This document shows positions 40,257-50,194 of a stretch of 64,000 nt of DNA, one piece after another. The number at the start of each line of letters is the position of its first letter. The first letter of the stretch is position 1. Where the stretch lies: contig NZ_JAUMKC010000007.1 of NCBI RefSeq assembly GCF_030519355.1, forward strand, positions 124,001 to 188,000, written 5' to 3'. The DNA comes from Mucilaginibacter sp. L3T2-6. GTDB taxonomy: Bacteria; Bacteroidota; Bacteroidia; Sphingobacteriales; Sphingobacteriaceae. The position numbers and the translations under genes were made by a program. The notes below the pieces were generated by a model. That model made no database searches. It was not told the origin of the DNA and worked only from the letters and a program-made list of their open reading frames with translations.

Positions 40257-43211
40257 TCACTTCGCGGATACTTTAATTTTTCTGGAGTACACACCTAAAT
40301 GTCCGTTCATGTCGGTGCCTTCAACAATCAAAGTGTAAACCCCAGGTTTATAGGGTGCGTGAAAATCCACTGTCGTTTGCCCTTTGTTATCTGTAACCAT
40401 ATTTGGCTTCCAGAAAATAGTAGCGCTATTATCGCCCGCGGCGCCGTCATTATTATGGACGCGATATTTGGGCTGATAAAATTGTCTGGGCAAACTAAAC
40501 GGCATCGGCTTATAAAGGTATGTACCCGGCGTAAATGGTATATACGGTCCATTCCCCGAGCGTGTTGTTATTTCGACATAAGCTATGTCCCAGGGGTTAA
40601 CTGTCATGCCATATTCCATCGAAAAGTATTTCAGCCCATACTTTGCACTATGACTAACCTCAATCCCTTTTATATCTTCAGCAGAGTGTGATGTCAGATA
40701 ATCCTTTATACTCATGAAGGGCGAAATATCATCCACGTCGTAAATTTTATAAAGCGACACACCATCGACAATAATTTTAACCGGCTGGTCGTTTACAAAA
40801 TACCAGTCTGTATTAGCTGTCGGTCCGATGCCGTCGGTTATATAGCGATACATGGCATCATCATCCTGTACTTTTTTGCTGAACTGACTGCCCACCAGCA
40901 GAAAAAAACCCTCGCGGAAGCCGGGTACCCTTTCAAGAAGCAAATCCAGGAAGGTCTTCCGGCCTGCTTTTTCCAGTTCTTTTTCGTCAATCACAACATC
41001 GGCATTGCCCGGACCGTTAGGGTTTTGGGAATCCTTAATAAATTTTTTGGCTGTAATTTTTACTTCCTTTAATATATGCCCGTTTCCCTTAAAAGTGTCC
41101 CTGGCGGTCTTAGCCGCTATGGTTTTTTTCATAATATCAAGTGTTTTATTGGTGCTATTTACATACCACGGAACACTTGTTTGGCCGGAGCTTGCAAACG
41201 CAGGCGGCTTGAATTCATCTACAGACAAGCTTACATTAAAGCTTTTGCCGCGTTTGTTTCGCGCCTGCATCACGTAAACGGGCGTATCAAGGGGGATGAT
41301 ATCCCGTATTTCAAAACGGCCGTCTTTATCGGTCAACCTATCAATTAATAGCCTCGTTTTTTTTGAAAACAATAATACCTGAGAATTGGCTACCGGTTTA
41401 TTAAAAACATTAGTAACCCGTCCCCTTATAACAAAGTCCGTCTCGGCCGGGAATAAAGGCGGCACTTGTTTACCAAACACATCCTTCCAGTCATAATTAA
41501 CCCAGCCCTGGGTAAGCATCAAATTGTCTAAATGCTGTGCAATGCGCCCGCCTGCATCCGCCTGAAAATAGTAACCCGGCTCTTCAATAGTCCCTTTTAA
41601 ATCCGACGTAAGTAATAATGTACTAACGATATTCGGCCTTGTCACCGTATCAATTTTAACCAGTGAATCATCAGTTACCGCTACCGAGAAATCACTTGTT
41701 ACCGGCTGCCCTTTATTATCTGTAACCTCTATCTGAAAGTTTATGCTGTCCCCTGGTAAATATGTAATATTGTCCGGGTTCGCGCGGAACTTTAAAAAGT
41801 CGTTATGATTAATAAAGACAAGGCGCTGGTTCAAAGGTTCCCGGGCATCACTAAACAACGTGAACCTTGCTATACCTGAGGGAAAAGGTGTTGTTGGTAT
41901 CTTAAAACGGACGCCGTCACCTGAAAGATTGATTATGGCGCTATAGCAAACGCCAGAATTAGTCTGACCCACCAGGTAATAGCTGCCTTTTGCATTAGCG
42001 CCGGCGACAATCACGACCAGGGAATCCTGGCCGGGCATGGCATTGATCTTTAGCATTGTGCCGGTCAATAACACCGTAGGAAGTTTGTATAAGGTTGACG
42101 TATTAACGGGCGAATCTATTCGCGCTGTGTAAACTTCGCCGGCAACCGGTTCAAAATCAAAAGCACCGATGCCCATGTGGGCCGACTTAAATTTTGTTAC
42201 TTCATGTTGTTTACTGTCAAAAATTCTTCCTTCAACATCAGCGGCCTCGCCATCTTCGTTAATCGCTTTAAAACCAATATGACTGGGGACGCCTGCAATC
42301 AGGGGGCCGCTTTCCGGCATAAACTGCAGGTCGATTTTTTCGGGGCGATTGATATTTACAGGAATAATTACGCTATGCTTGTCATTAATATTATCCGTTT
42401 CCTGCGCCATTATACTAAAGTTTTTTACCGGGTATTTTAGCGTGAAGTCTACATCGGCGGTACCATCCAATTTGGTCCGGCTCTTACTGGAATACAATAT
42501 TTTGCCGTCGTGCAATACGCTCAACTGCAAGTCTTTTAAAATTACCGGCTCGTTATTAAGCTGATTAAATTGCAGCCGGAGCTTTGCTTTTTCAATATTT
42601 TCGCTTTTTACCAGATCGAACCTGCTGTTTATCAGCCACTTTTTTATATTCGGGTCAGAAAAATAGAATTGTTGTTTAAAAATGGACGTCTCCCCAAAAT
42701 TACGCATCCAATTAGTATAAGCCCGCAATGTATAACCCCCTTCCCGAAATGTTTTAGGATCGATGGCAATATCCCCCCAACTTAAACCATGCGATACGGG
42801 GAGCATAATGCGCTGTACTACCTTATTGCTGTCGTTTGCCAGCTCCGCGTACAAAATTCCGCTTTTTAGGGATGGGGCAAGGCCGGATGCATTTAACAGG
42901 TATGCTTTAAACCAGATGGTATCGCCGATGGCGTAAGATGCCCTGTCAAATTGGATGTAAAGCTTTTCAACGGCGGCCTTATTGATGAACGAATCAATCG
43001 CACCGGTAAGTTTACCTATTCCTGTAGTTGTAGTAGTTTGCGCTGATGCTCTGTTAACGAATATTAATGCAGCCGCAACAATAAAAAGTATAAAAACACT
43101 TTTTATTGGCTTATGAAATGCCGGTTTGCGTTTTGCGCCGGATATTTGTTTCAGGGTGTGCAGGTTAATAGGATTGGTTAGGTAAATATAACAAAAAATA
43201 GTCCATCGCAA
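40257..43211 (-). CDS. Large macroglobulin (MG2)-like protein with carboxypeptidase-regulatory and TonB-plug domains
   Basis: The 984-residue frame has a signal peptide at about 36-58 (ending NRASAQ). Residues about 70-170 are MG2-like (LYIQFDRASYAIGDTIWFKAY), followed by further Ig-like repeats. A CarboxypepD_reg-like domain lies near 605-680 (VIRGRVTNVFNKPVANSQVLLF). A TonB plug-like domain spans about 713-890 (LKEVKITAKK, VKIIVDGVSL, IKGIEVSHSAKYG). A last Ig-like domain follows (KGQTTVDFHAPYKPGVY). There is no beta-barrel. The start is uncertain: no in-frame ATG or GTG precedes the signal peptide; the only standard candidate is TTG at 43211, and a TATATTTA promoter-like box lies between it and a CTG at 43163. 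Function unknown. Confidence 0.75.
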   Translation of the reverse strand: MRWTIFCYIYLTNPINLHTLKQISGAKRKPAFHKPIKSVFILFIVAAALIFVNRASAQTTTTTGIGKLTGAIDSFINKAAVEKLYIQFDRASYAIGDTIWFKAYLLNASGLAPSLKSGILYAELANDSNKVVQRIMLPVSHGLSWGDIAIDPKTFREGGYTLRAYTNWMRNFGETSIFKQQFYFSDPNIKKWLINSRFDLVKSENIEKAKLRLQFNQLNNEPVILKDLQLSVLHDGKILYSSKSRTKLDGTADVDFTLKYPVKNFSIMAQETDNINDKHSVIIPVNINRPEKIDLQFMPESGPLIAGVPSHIGFKAINEDGEAADVEGRIFDSKQHEVTKFKSAHMGIGAFDFEPVAGEVYTARIDSPVNTSTLYKLPTVLLTGTMLKINAMPGQDSLVVIVAGANAKGSYYLVGQTNSGVCYSAIINLSGDGVRFKIPTTPFPSGIARFTLFSDAREPLNQRLVFINHNDFLKFRANPDNITYLPGDSINFQIEVTDNKGQPVTSDFSVAVTDDSLVKIDTVTRPNIVSTLLLTSDLKGTIEEPGYYFQADAGGRIAQHLDNLMLTQGWVNYDWKDVFGKQVPPLFPAETDFVIRGRVTNVFNKPVANSQVLLFSKKTRLLIDRLTDKDGRFEIRDIIPLDTPVYVMQARNKRGKSFNVSLSVDEFKPPAFASSGQTSVPWYVNSTNKTLDIMKKTIAAKTARDTFKGNGHILKEVKITAKKFIKDSQNPNGPGNADVVIDEKELEKAGRKTFLDLLLERVPGFREGFFLLVGSQFSKKVQDDDAMYRYITDGIGPTANTDWYFVNDQPVKIIVDGVSLYKIYDVDDISPFMSIKDYLTSHSAEDIKGIEVSHSAKYGLKYFSMEYGMTVNPWDIAYVEITTRSGNGPYIPFTPGTYLYKPMPFSLPRQFYQPKYRVHNNDGAAGDNSATIFWKPNMVTDNKGQTTVDFHAPYKPGVYTLIVEGTDMNGHLGVYSRKIKVSAK

Positions 43212-43249
43212 TATTTTCGACGAACTATTTAGTTGATTGAATAGTGTTA

Positions 43250-44035
43250 TTAATTAAAGCGTTTCACCAAATCAGGCGAGGCCCCGATCATCTTTATTTT
43301 ATACCTGAAGCCGCCGTTAAATGAATCTTCTTCCTTTAAAAACTCATGTTCTTTTTTACTTATCCAGTAAGTTTCAGAATATTTACTTCCCTTGTATTCG
43401 CCCTCGGTAAATAGTTTCCAGCAGTCAACCTTCTCATTGCCGAGGGTGGTGATCACTTCGCTGCCGGTTACCTTATAAATTACCCAGGCCGGCGGACTTA
43501 ACCCCGCATCGTAAAAGTTAATGGCAAATGTTTTTCCTGCAGCCAACGGCAGAATCTCGAAGGTCTCAATGTCCAGGTTCCAGTTAAGATTAGGCAGTTT
43601 AAAGGCAAGCTTGAAATCTATTTTGGTGTTACTCGCTACGGTGTCGGCTCCGGTAATTTTGTCTGGCCCCCAGTTGTACGCATTTACCTTGTTCTGCACG
43701 GTCTCCGAATGGTAAAGTGGTGCAAAATCCGCTATTTTATTGATGGAGTATACATGGCGGTAACTGTTGGTGTCGCTGCCGTACCAGTTCTGGGTAATAG
43801 TAAATACCTTTTCACCGTTTTTTGTCCCGGTTTGAATGTTTCTCATCCAAAATGAAAAACCGAGCTTTTTTTTGTCCTTTGGAGCCTGGAAGTACACCAG
43901 GTATTGGTTGAGCGCCGGTTTTAAATATTGCGTAAGCAGGCGCTTATCCTGCACGCGAATGGTATCCACCTGGCCATAAACCAAGCCGGCAGAAAAAAAC
44001 GTTATGACTGTAAGGATGTAAGTAAATTTTTTCAT
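43250..44035 (-). CDS. Secreted DUF3108-like protein
   Basis: The 261 residues have a signal peptide (1-21, ending LVYGQ). The beta-rich remainder, with ENGEKVFTITQNWY-like strands, LPLAAGKTFAINFYDAG and GNEKVDCWKLFTEGEYKGSKYSETYWISKKEHEFLK, is the pattern of DUF3108 periplasmic lipid-binding-like proteins. The function is unknown. The gene lies 38 bp upstream of the large macroglobulin-like gene on the same strand, so the two may be co-transcribed. Confidence 0.7.
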   Translation of the reverse strand: MKKFTYILTVITFFSAGLVYGQVDTIRVQDKRLLTQYLKPALNQYLVYFQAPKDKKKLGFSFWMRNIQTGTKNGEKVFTITQNWYGSDTNSYRHVYSINKIADFAPLYHSETVQNKVNAYNWGPDKITGADTVASNTKIDFKLAFKLPNLNWNLDIETFEILPLAAGKTFAINFYDAGLSPPAWVIYKVTGSEVITTLGNEKVDCWKLFTEGEYKGSKYSETYWISKKEHEFLKEEDSFNGGFRYKIKMIGASPDLVKRFN

Positions 44036-44214
44036 TTTTTGTTTGTACCGGGCCGGGCTATCAACCCCGGCCGCTGTTTTAATTCATTACCGACCAGGTT
44101 ATAATAATTCCGGTAACTATCGCTTTAATAATCCAGCAAATTAATTGCATACTTCTAAATATTGCGCGGCTTTGATCAAGCTGCCGCCTAATCTCTGAAC
44201 TTTAGCCTCTATTA

Positions 44215-45333
44215 CTAATTGATGTCCTTGCCTTCCTGCAAGGTTTTAATTTGCCGGGCCATCGCATCTTTGGCCGGCTTGCTCGGCGCTTGCGCTTCAG
44301 CTTTTTGGATATAGGTTATAGCCTTTTTATAATCACCCAAGCCTGAATACCCCCGGCCTAATCCCGCATTGGTAAAATATTCGTCAGGGTGCTTGTCGTA
44401 ATTATACTTGTAAATATCGAATGCTTCCCTGGTCTTTTTTTGCGCCGACAATCCCCGTGCATAGCCGTAAAGCTCAGTAACGCTGCCCAGCGGAATCGCT
44501 TTTTTCATAGCGGCATCAGCATCGGCCGTGCGGCCCATCGCCTGGTAAACATGGGCTTTCGAGCTCCATGCCTGGAATTCTTTGTCACCGCCAAAGATTT
44601 TATTAGTAGCGGTGTCTGCCCATAAAAGTGCCTGATCGAGATTGGTTTTGTTTTGTGCACAATAGTCTGCAGCCTGGCTCCAGCTTTCCCAAACGAATCC
44701 TTTATCAGTTTGTAATTCCTGCCTGAACAATGCTACCTGATTGGCAACTCCGTCCGACTCTATTTTAAATGGTATCACCAGCTTTTCCCATTGCAACTGC
44801 ACGATAGCGCTATTGGGTGTTTCATCAGTAAATTCATATTTAAGGCGCTCTGCGCTTTTATCAGCAGGCACAGGTTTTACCTTCACCCGCAACACATCCT
44901 CATCGGGTTTATAGAAAAAGCTGCCCCACGAACTCCAGTTCTTAGAGAAAATGAGCTGGCATTCATCAGTGCCATAAGCTATATAAAAGCCATACTTTCC
45001 GGCTGCCAGGGGCTGGCCCTCTATTTTCACGTCGTTTGAAAATTCGATGCTGGTGGCTTCGTTTGCGCCGGCACGCCAGGGAGCGCTTTTAGACGATCCG
45101 AAGCCCTGGTCGACAAAACCCGGAGGAACGAGCTCACCCCAAATGTGGCCATCGCGCTTTTTAACTGCCGGGCGACTGTATTTAATAGTTACATCGGTAA
45201 GGCCGATCTGTTCGCTAACCGAAGCTCTTTTATTATCGCCATCAGGCAACGACGTAAGCTGGGCTTTGGCCACACCCATAAATCCGAGTTGGATGCCCGC
45301 CGCAATTATGCAGGTATTGATCAATTTTTTCAT
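44215..45333 (-). CDS. Secreted DUF2911 protein with C-terminal TPR repeats
   Basis: The ATG at 45333 gives 372 residues with a signal peptide (about 1-24, ending GVAKA). Residues about 35-185 form the DUF2911 domain (VTIKYSRPAVKKRDGHIWGELVPPG, APWRAGANEATSIEFS, LAAGKYGFYIAYG, WSSWGSFFYKPDEDVLRV). The C-terminal half has TPR-like helices (ADADAAMKKAIPLG, YKKAITYIQKAEAQAPSKPAK). DUF2911 proteins are abundant in Bacteroidota but have no known function. The gene diverges from the LytS kinase gene. Confidence 0.85.
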   Translation of the reverse strand: MKKLINTCIIAAGIQLGFMGVAKAQLTSLPDGDNKRASVSEQIGLTDVTIKYSRPAVKKRDGHIWGELVPPGFVDQGFGSSKSAPWRAGANEATSIEFSNDVKIEGQPLAAGKYGFYIAYGTDECQLIFSKNWSSWGSFFYKPDEDVLRVKVKPVPADKSAERLKYEFTDETPNSAIVQLQWEKLVIPFKIESDGVANQVALFRQELQTDKGFVWESWSQAADYCAQNKTNLDQALLWADTATNKIFGGDKEFQAWSSKAHVYQAMGRTADADAAMKKAIPLGSVTELYGYARGLSAQKKTREAFDIYKYNYDKHPDEYFTNAGLGRGYSGLGDYKKAITYIQKAEAQAPSKPAKDAMARQIKTLQEGKDIN

Positions 45334-45434
45334 ATCCAAAGGTTTTTGTCAGGATTTAAAACGTAATTTTTAATAAAGCTGGATTTTATGTCCTGGGCAG
45401 GCAAATCATTTAAACCTAATAGCTTTTATTTTAA

Positions 45435-46571
45435 ATGAATAGGCGAAAAACATCAATAAGTGATTTTGGGGTTACACCGCTATCTGTTGAACAAACACAC
45501 CCATTTATTGAAAAGCCTTATCCGAAACAAAAAAGCTTTGTACATTTAAAAATGAAATTTTTTAAGTGGAAGGCGAGTCTTACCCAGCTGCAGTACCTTA
45601 TCTGGGTTGGTGTATTTCTAATTGTTTTCTTTACCTATTTGCCTGAAGATGGTATTGCCCAGGCTGCTACATTCACGGTAATTAACGGCGCATTTTATAT
45701 TATCCTTATATATGGCAATATCAGTTTCCTTTTTCCCCGCTATTACGAGCGCGGACGTAAGCTGCAATATGCTATTTACACTTTCATTTTCCTGATAGGC
45801 AGCGGCATCATTCGCGGGTATCTCATCATGTATCTTGACATTCATTACTTTGCGATGAAGCCTATGCCGATGAAACCCAGCATGTTTGTATATTTTATAG
45901 TGGCAGGTTTTTTAACCTTTATGCTCAGCTTTATCTTCCGGATTGCGATAGCCTATTTTGATTTGAAGCAGCAATCAGAAAAAATATTGGTCCAAAAAAG
46001 CCAGGCCGAGCTCAATTTGCTGAAATCACAGGTGCAGCCGCATTTTTTGTTCAATACGCTCAATAACATTTATTATGAGGCTTATCGGGAGGCGCCAAGA
46101 ACGGCTAAGCTTATCGAACGATTATCTGATATTATGCGCTATTTTGTAGATGAAAGCCCTAAAGAAGAAGTTTCGCTGGCTACCGAGGTACAGTTTCTGG
46201 AAAATTACATCGCCCTCGAGAAAATCCGGATAAGGCACGAGATTGAGTTGAATTTTGTAAAGGAGTGCAGCCCCGACCTTCGCCTGCCACCCATGCTGCT
46301 AATGACCTTTGTCGAAAATATTTTTAAGCATGGTATTGATAAATCGAGCAGCGACAATAAGATAGAAATCTCGCTGTTGCAGAAAGATGGCTACCTGCTG
46401 TTTGAGACACGAAACCTGGTTCATGACAAGACCGGCGCAAGCGAACACACCGGCTTCGGTATCGAAAACCTGCGCAAACGGCTCACTTTACTGTATGGAA
46501 CAAACTTCGAATTGAACGTAGGTAACCCTGGCACTTATTTTACCGCATTTTTAAAAGTACCCGTTGCATGA
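45435..46571 (+). CDS. LytS/YehU-type sensor histidine kinase
   Basis: The 378 residues have four membrane helices (about 45-175), a short coiled coil, and the His_kinase domain with the phosphorylation site in KSQVQPHFLFNTLNNIYYE. A HATPase region follows (LPPMLLMTFVENIFKHGID, HTGFGIENLRKRLTLLYG). The stop overlaps the next gene by four bases (ATGA), so it signals to that LytTR regulator. There is no obvious extracellular sensor domain, so the signal may be sensed in the membrane. Confidence 0.93.
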   Translation: MNRRKTSISDFGVTPLSVEQTHPFIEKPYPKQKSFVHLKMKFFKWKASLTQLQYLIWVGVFLIVFFTYLPEDGIAQAATFTVINGAFYIILIYGNISFLFPRYYERGRKLQYAIYTFIFLIGSGIIRGYLIMYLDIHYFAMKPMPMKPSMFVYFIVAGFLTFMLSFIFRIAIAYFDLKQQSEKILVQKSQAELNLLKSQVQPHFLFNTLNNIYYEAYREAPRTAKLIERLSDIMRYFVDESPKEEVSLATEVQFLENYIALEKIRIRHEIELNFVKECSPDLRLPPMLLMTFVENIFKHGIDKSSSDNKIEISLLQKDGYLLFETRNLVHDKTGASEHTGFGIENLRKRLTLLYGTNFELNVGNPGTYFTAFLKVPVA

Positions 46572-47278
46572 ACCTTAGTTGTATTATTATTGATGATGAA
46601 CCCAACGCGGTTAACCTGCTGGAAATTTTGATAACACAAAATACCAAATGGAATTTGTTGGGAAAATGCTATGATGCGCTGGAGGCCATTGCCTTCTTAA
46701 AGGAAAATAAACCCGATTTTATTTTTCTTGATATCAACATGCCGCAGCTAAGCGGCATGGAACTGGCCGGATTGCTCTCAAAAGACACCAAGATCGTATT
46801 CACAACCGCTTATTCTGAATATGCTGCAGAAAGTTATACTTTCGAGACGATAGACTATCTGCTGAAGCCTATCACACTCAAGCGCTTCCTGGAAGCTATG
46901 CAGAAAATCGAACGATATTTCATGTTTAATCAGGCTAGTAAAACGTCTGTAGCGCCAGGCGGCAACGAGTATTTCTTTGTGAAATCCGGCAAGGTGTTAC
47001 GAAAGATATTGCTGGGAGAAATACAATATTTCGAAGGGGAAAAGGAATACGTCCGCCTGGTAACCCCAAATGAACAATTGCTTATTTATCGCCGCTTAAA
47101 GGAAATTGATGAACAGCTCAGCCCGCCGTTTGTACGTGTGCACAACTCCTACATCGTTAACACCAGGCAAATCATTAAAATACAGGATAATCATATTTAT
47201 ATCGGGGCTAAACATATCCCCATCAGCGAAAAGTTTAAGGATAAATTTATGGCGGTAATAAGCCAGCGTATTTTTTGA
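46568..47278 (+). CDS. LytTR-family response regulator
   Basis: The 236 residues have a receiver domain with acidic residues in IIIDDEPNAV and the phosphoacceptor in FIFLDINMPQLSG, then a LytTR DNA-binding domain (FFVKSGKVLRKILLGEIQYFEGEKEYVRLV, RVHNSYIVNTRQI). It forms a two-component system with the overlapping kinase gene. Targets are unknown; the FtsX-like permease gene converges with it. Confidence 0.93.
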   Translation: MNLSCIIIDDEPNAVNLLEILITQNTKWNLLGKCYDALEAIAFLKENKPDFIFLDINMPQLSGMELAGLLSKDTKIVFTTAYSEYAAESYTFETIDYLLKPITLKRFLEAMQKIERYFMFNQASKTSVAPGGNEYFFVKSGKVLRKILLGEIQYFEGEKEYVRLVTPNEQLLIYRRLKEIDEQLSPPFVRVHNSYIVNTRQIIKIQDNHIYIGAKHIPISEKFKDKFMAVISQRIF

Positions 47279-47335
47279 TTCACCGATTTTTTCCGGCAAC
47301 TGCCTGCTGCCAACTTAAAACTGCTAATTTTTCTA

Positions 47336-49777
47336 TTATTCCGTTCTCAAACTATCTGCCGGGTTGGCCCTTGCCGCTTTGATGGTCTTAAAGGCGATGG
47401 TGGAGAGACCGGTGACCACACCCGCTAACAAAGCGATGGCAAATATCCACCAGCTGATTGCAATGCGATAAGGAAAATCCTGCAACCAGTTATTCATTAA
47501 ATACCAGGCAAGCGGCAACGCGATGATATTGGCTATTAGCAATAATTTAAAGTACTGTTTCGCAAACAGCGATACTATGCCCGCAACACTTGCGCCGATC
47601 ACCTTGCGGATGCCAATTTCTTTTTCCTTTTGAGCGACCGAATAGGTTATCAATCCCAATAAGCCAAGGCATGATATGAATATTGCTATTACCGCAAAAG
47701 AGCCCACCATTTGCTGCTGGCGTGTATCCTGATCATAATCCGACTGAAACATGGCATCCAAAAATCCAAAGCTAAATGGAGTATCGGGATTTAATTCCTT
47801 CCAGTTCTTTTGGGCATATTGTACTGCATCCTTAACCCTGCTACCGTCAATCTTAGCTATAATTGTCGTACAGCGCAGCGGGTTTACGTTCATAACGGCG
47901 CAGGCTCCAATGGTAGCATGCAACGAAAAGTAGTGGTAATTTTTCAGCACACCTGCTATCTTATATTTATAAATAACACCATTATGCAGATGCGATACAA
48001 ATTTGCCCGGAGCAGTATCAGGATCGAGGCCGAGTTGTTTTGCAGCTTCCTCATTCAATAATACTTCGTTGCCGAAATCATGCAATTCGGGATCCTCCTG
48101 CATATCGGTATTGGTAAAGACCTGCGGGCTAAAATTGCCGCCTGAAACAAATTTTAGTCCGAGTGTATTTACATAGTTTTCATCAGCAAAATCAAAGAAC
48201 ACTATCTGCTTGTCGTTTATAGTCTTGCCTGATGCATATAAATTCATGTCGCCCGATACCAGCGGGGCAGTCGCTGCAGTTACCGACTTAAAAATACCGT
48301 TATTTTTGAGCCTGCCAGCCAGGATTGTGCTGTTATGCATCGCCTGTTCCCCGGTAAGATTAAGTACCAATTGCTGTTCCTGGTCGAAGCCAGGTTTGGA
48401 ATTGATCATAAAATGCAGCTGGCGCCAGATGACAATGGTCGCAAAAACCAGGCAGGTTGAAATGATGAATTGCGATACAATCAGCACTTTCCTCACACTA
48501 AACACACCCATCGAATCAGCAACTTTGCCTTTCAGCACTTTCACCGGCTTAAACGCCGAGAGGTAAAATGCAGGATACAAGCCGGTAACCAGCCCCGTTA
48601 CCATCGCAATTAAGGTAAGCCATAAAGCCAGGTTGCTGTTCTCATCAGCAAAGAATGATAGTTGTTGGTTGGTAAGGTTATTGAACACTGGCAAGGCTAA
48701 TAATGCCAGGCCCGCCGCAACCACCAGCGCGCAAAAACTGAGGGCTATTGTTTCTGCCAGGAACTGATAGCGGATAGCGGCTTTAGCCGCACCCATTACA
48801 CGACGCACGCCAACTTCGCGGGCACGGCTCAAGGCCTGCGCGGTTGCCAAGTTCATATAATTTATGCAGCCCAGTACCAGTATAATCAGCGCAATACACC
48901 CTAGTAGGTAAAGGTATTTAATGTTGCCCTGCTTGTAAGCCAGGTAGTCCTGGTATTCCCCTGAATGCAGATGAATATCATTCAACGGCTGCAGGCCGTT
49001 GGTAATAACGTCGTTATGCTCCTTCATTTCAGCCGCGGCGTGGCGTTTCAAATACGCGTTCAGCTTTATAGTTAAGATTCGCGGGTCGGTGCCATGTTTC
49101 GCCTTAATGTAGGTATAAAAATTATCATTTACCACCCAACTATTATTCCTGGCCATTAAATCACGAATGTAATCGCTGTTGTTAGATGCGAAGAAATCCG
49201 CTTTGATGTGGTTCAGAAAATCTTCTTTAAACACGCCGGTTATGGTATAGATTGCCGGCCCTGCCTTTACAGTTTTACCTATAGGCGATTCCCCCTTAAA
49301 TAACTTAGCAGCTAGCGACTGGGAAAGCACGATCGTATTTGGAGCCGCGAAAGCTGTTGTTCGGTTGCCCTGTGCGAAGTGGAATGACAGCACCTCAAAA
49401 AACTGCGGGTCCACCCAATAGCCGGAGTCTTGAATGTATGGCGTACCGGGGTCTGCACCCTGCACCTGCACGATAACCGAACCATTGGTAGGATCCATGC
49501 GGGTTACCTGGTCAATTTCAGGAATTTCACCTTTAAGATATTTGGCGTAAGGAAGTCCAACGGTTGGCGCTTTGCTGTCGCCCTTGAAGGTGGAGGTAAT
49601 GCGGTAAATATCATCGCGGTTATCAAATCCCTTGTCAAAGCTTAATTCATGCTGCCAATATAAAAACACCAGAGCACAGCAGGTTAACCCGATAGCCAGG
49701 CTAAAAATATTAATGGCCGTTGATGTTTTGCGTTTCCACAAGTTACGAACGGCAAGCTTTAAGTAGGTTTTGAACAT
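47336..49777 (-). CDS. ABC transporter permease with two MacB_PCD/FtsX modules
   Basis: The ATG at 49777 gives 813 residues beginning MFKTYLKLAVRNLWKRK, the usual start of this family; a GTG four codons upstream is less likely. Two MacB periplasmic core domains alternate with two FtsX membrane modules (segments such as SRAREVGVRRVMGAAK and QKEKEIGIRKVIGAS). No ATPase gene is adjacent. Such proteins export peptides or lipoproteins or act mechanically on envelope enzymes. Bacteroidota genomes carry many copies. Confidence 0.9.
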   Translation of the reverse strand: MFKTYLKLAVRNLWKRKTSTAINIFSLAIGLTCCALVFLYWQHELSFDKGFDNRDDIYRITSTFKGDSKAPTVGLPYAKYLKGEIPEIDQVTRMDPTNGSVIVQVQGADPGTPYIQDSGYWVDPQFFEVLSFHFAQGNRTTAFAAPNTIVLSQSLAAKLFKGESPIGKTVKAGPAIYTITGVFKEDFLNHIKADFFASNNSDYIRDLMARNNSWVVNDNFYTYIKAKHGTDPRILTIKLNAYLKRHAAAEMKEHNDVITNGLQPLNDIHLHSGEYQDYLAYKQGNIKYLYLLGCIALIILVLGCINYMNLATAQALSRAREVGVRRVMGAAKAAIRYQFLAETIALSFCALVVAAGLALLALPVFNNLTNQQLSFFADENSNLALWLTLIAMVTGLVTGLYPAFYLSAFKPVKVLKGKVADSMGVFSVRKVLIVSQFIISTCLVFATIVIWRQLHFMINSKPGFDQEQQLVLNLTGEQAMHNSTILAGRLKNNGIFKSVTAATAPLVSGDMNLYASGKTINDKQIVFFDFADENYVNTLGLKFVSGGNFSPQVFTNTDMQEDPELHDFGNEVLLNEEAAKQLGLDPDTAPGKFVSHLHNGVIYKYKIAGVLKNYHYFSLHATIGACAVMNVNPLRCTTIIAKIDGSRVKDAVQYAQKNWKELNPDTPFSFGFLDAMFQSDYDQDTRQQQMVGSFAVIAIFISCLGLLGLITYSVAQKEKEIGIRKVIGASVAGIVSLFAKQYFKLLLIANIIALPLAWYLMNNWLQDFPYRIAISWWIFAIALLAGVVTGLSTIAFKTIKAARANPADSLRTE

Positions 49778-50194
49778 AATTGAATGCACTTATTTCACCA
49801 ATCGTATGAGCGCGAACTCAATGCCTCAGATTACGCGAATGGATAACGGTGTATATCAAAAATAACTGCGTGGAGAATAGGTTGTATGCCAGGTTATTCA
49901 GTTTAACAAATTTTAACGGGCGAAATGTTAATTAACGTTTATTGATAATTAAGCGGGTGGCCCGAGAGTTATCCTGAATGTTTGTGAAAAATCTTATCAG
50001 AAATGAGACGCTCAGGAAACATCATTTATCATGATGAAGGGGTCAGAGAGACTAATAAAGCGATAAACTGGCTACATTGCTGAAGGCACAAAACATTTTT
50101 ACTTCTCCAAATAGATCACAGAACTTCTGGTGCATTGATATCTATCAACACGAGGCGCGAAAAAGCCGCGATTTAAACACTACCGCAAAGCTGC
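49778..50194. other. Intergenic region upstream of the permease gene
   Basis: I see no gene, clear promoter or long repeat in these 417 bp. A short GC-rich segment near 50150-50175 could form a weak hairpin after the end of the 50195-50941 gene. Confidence 0.35.
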
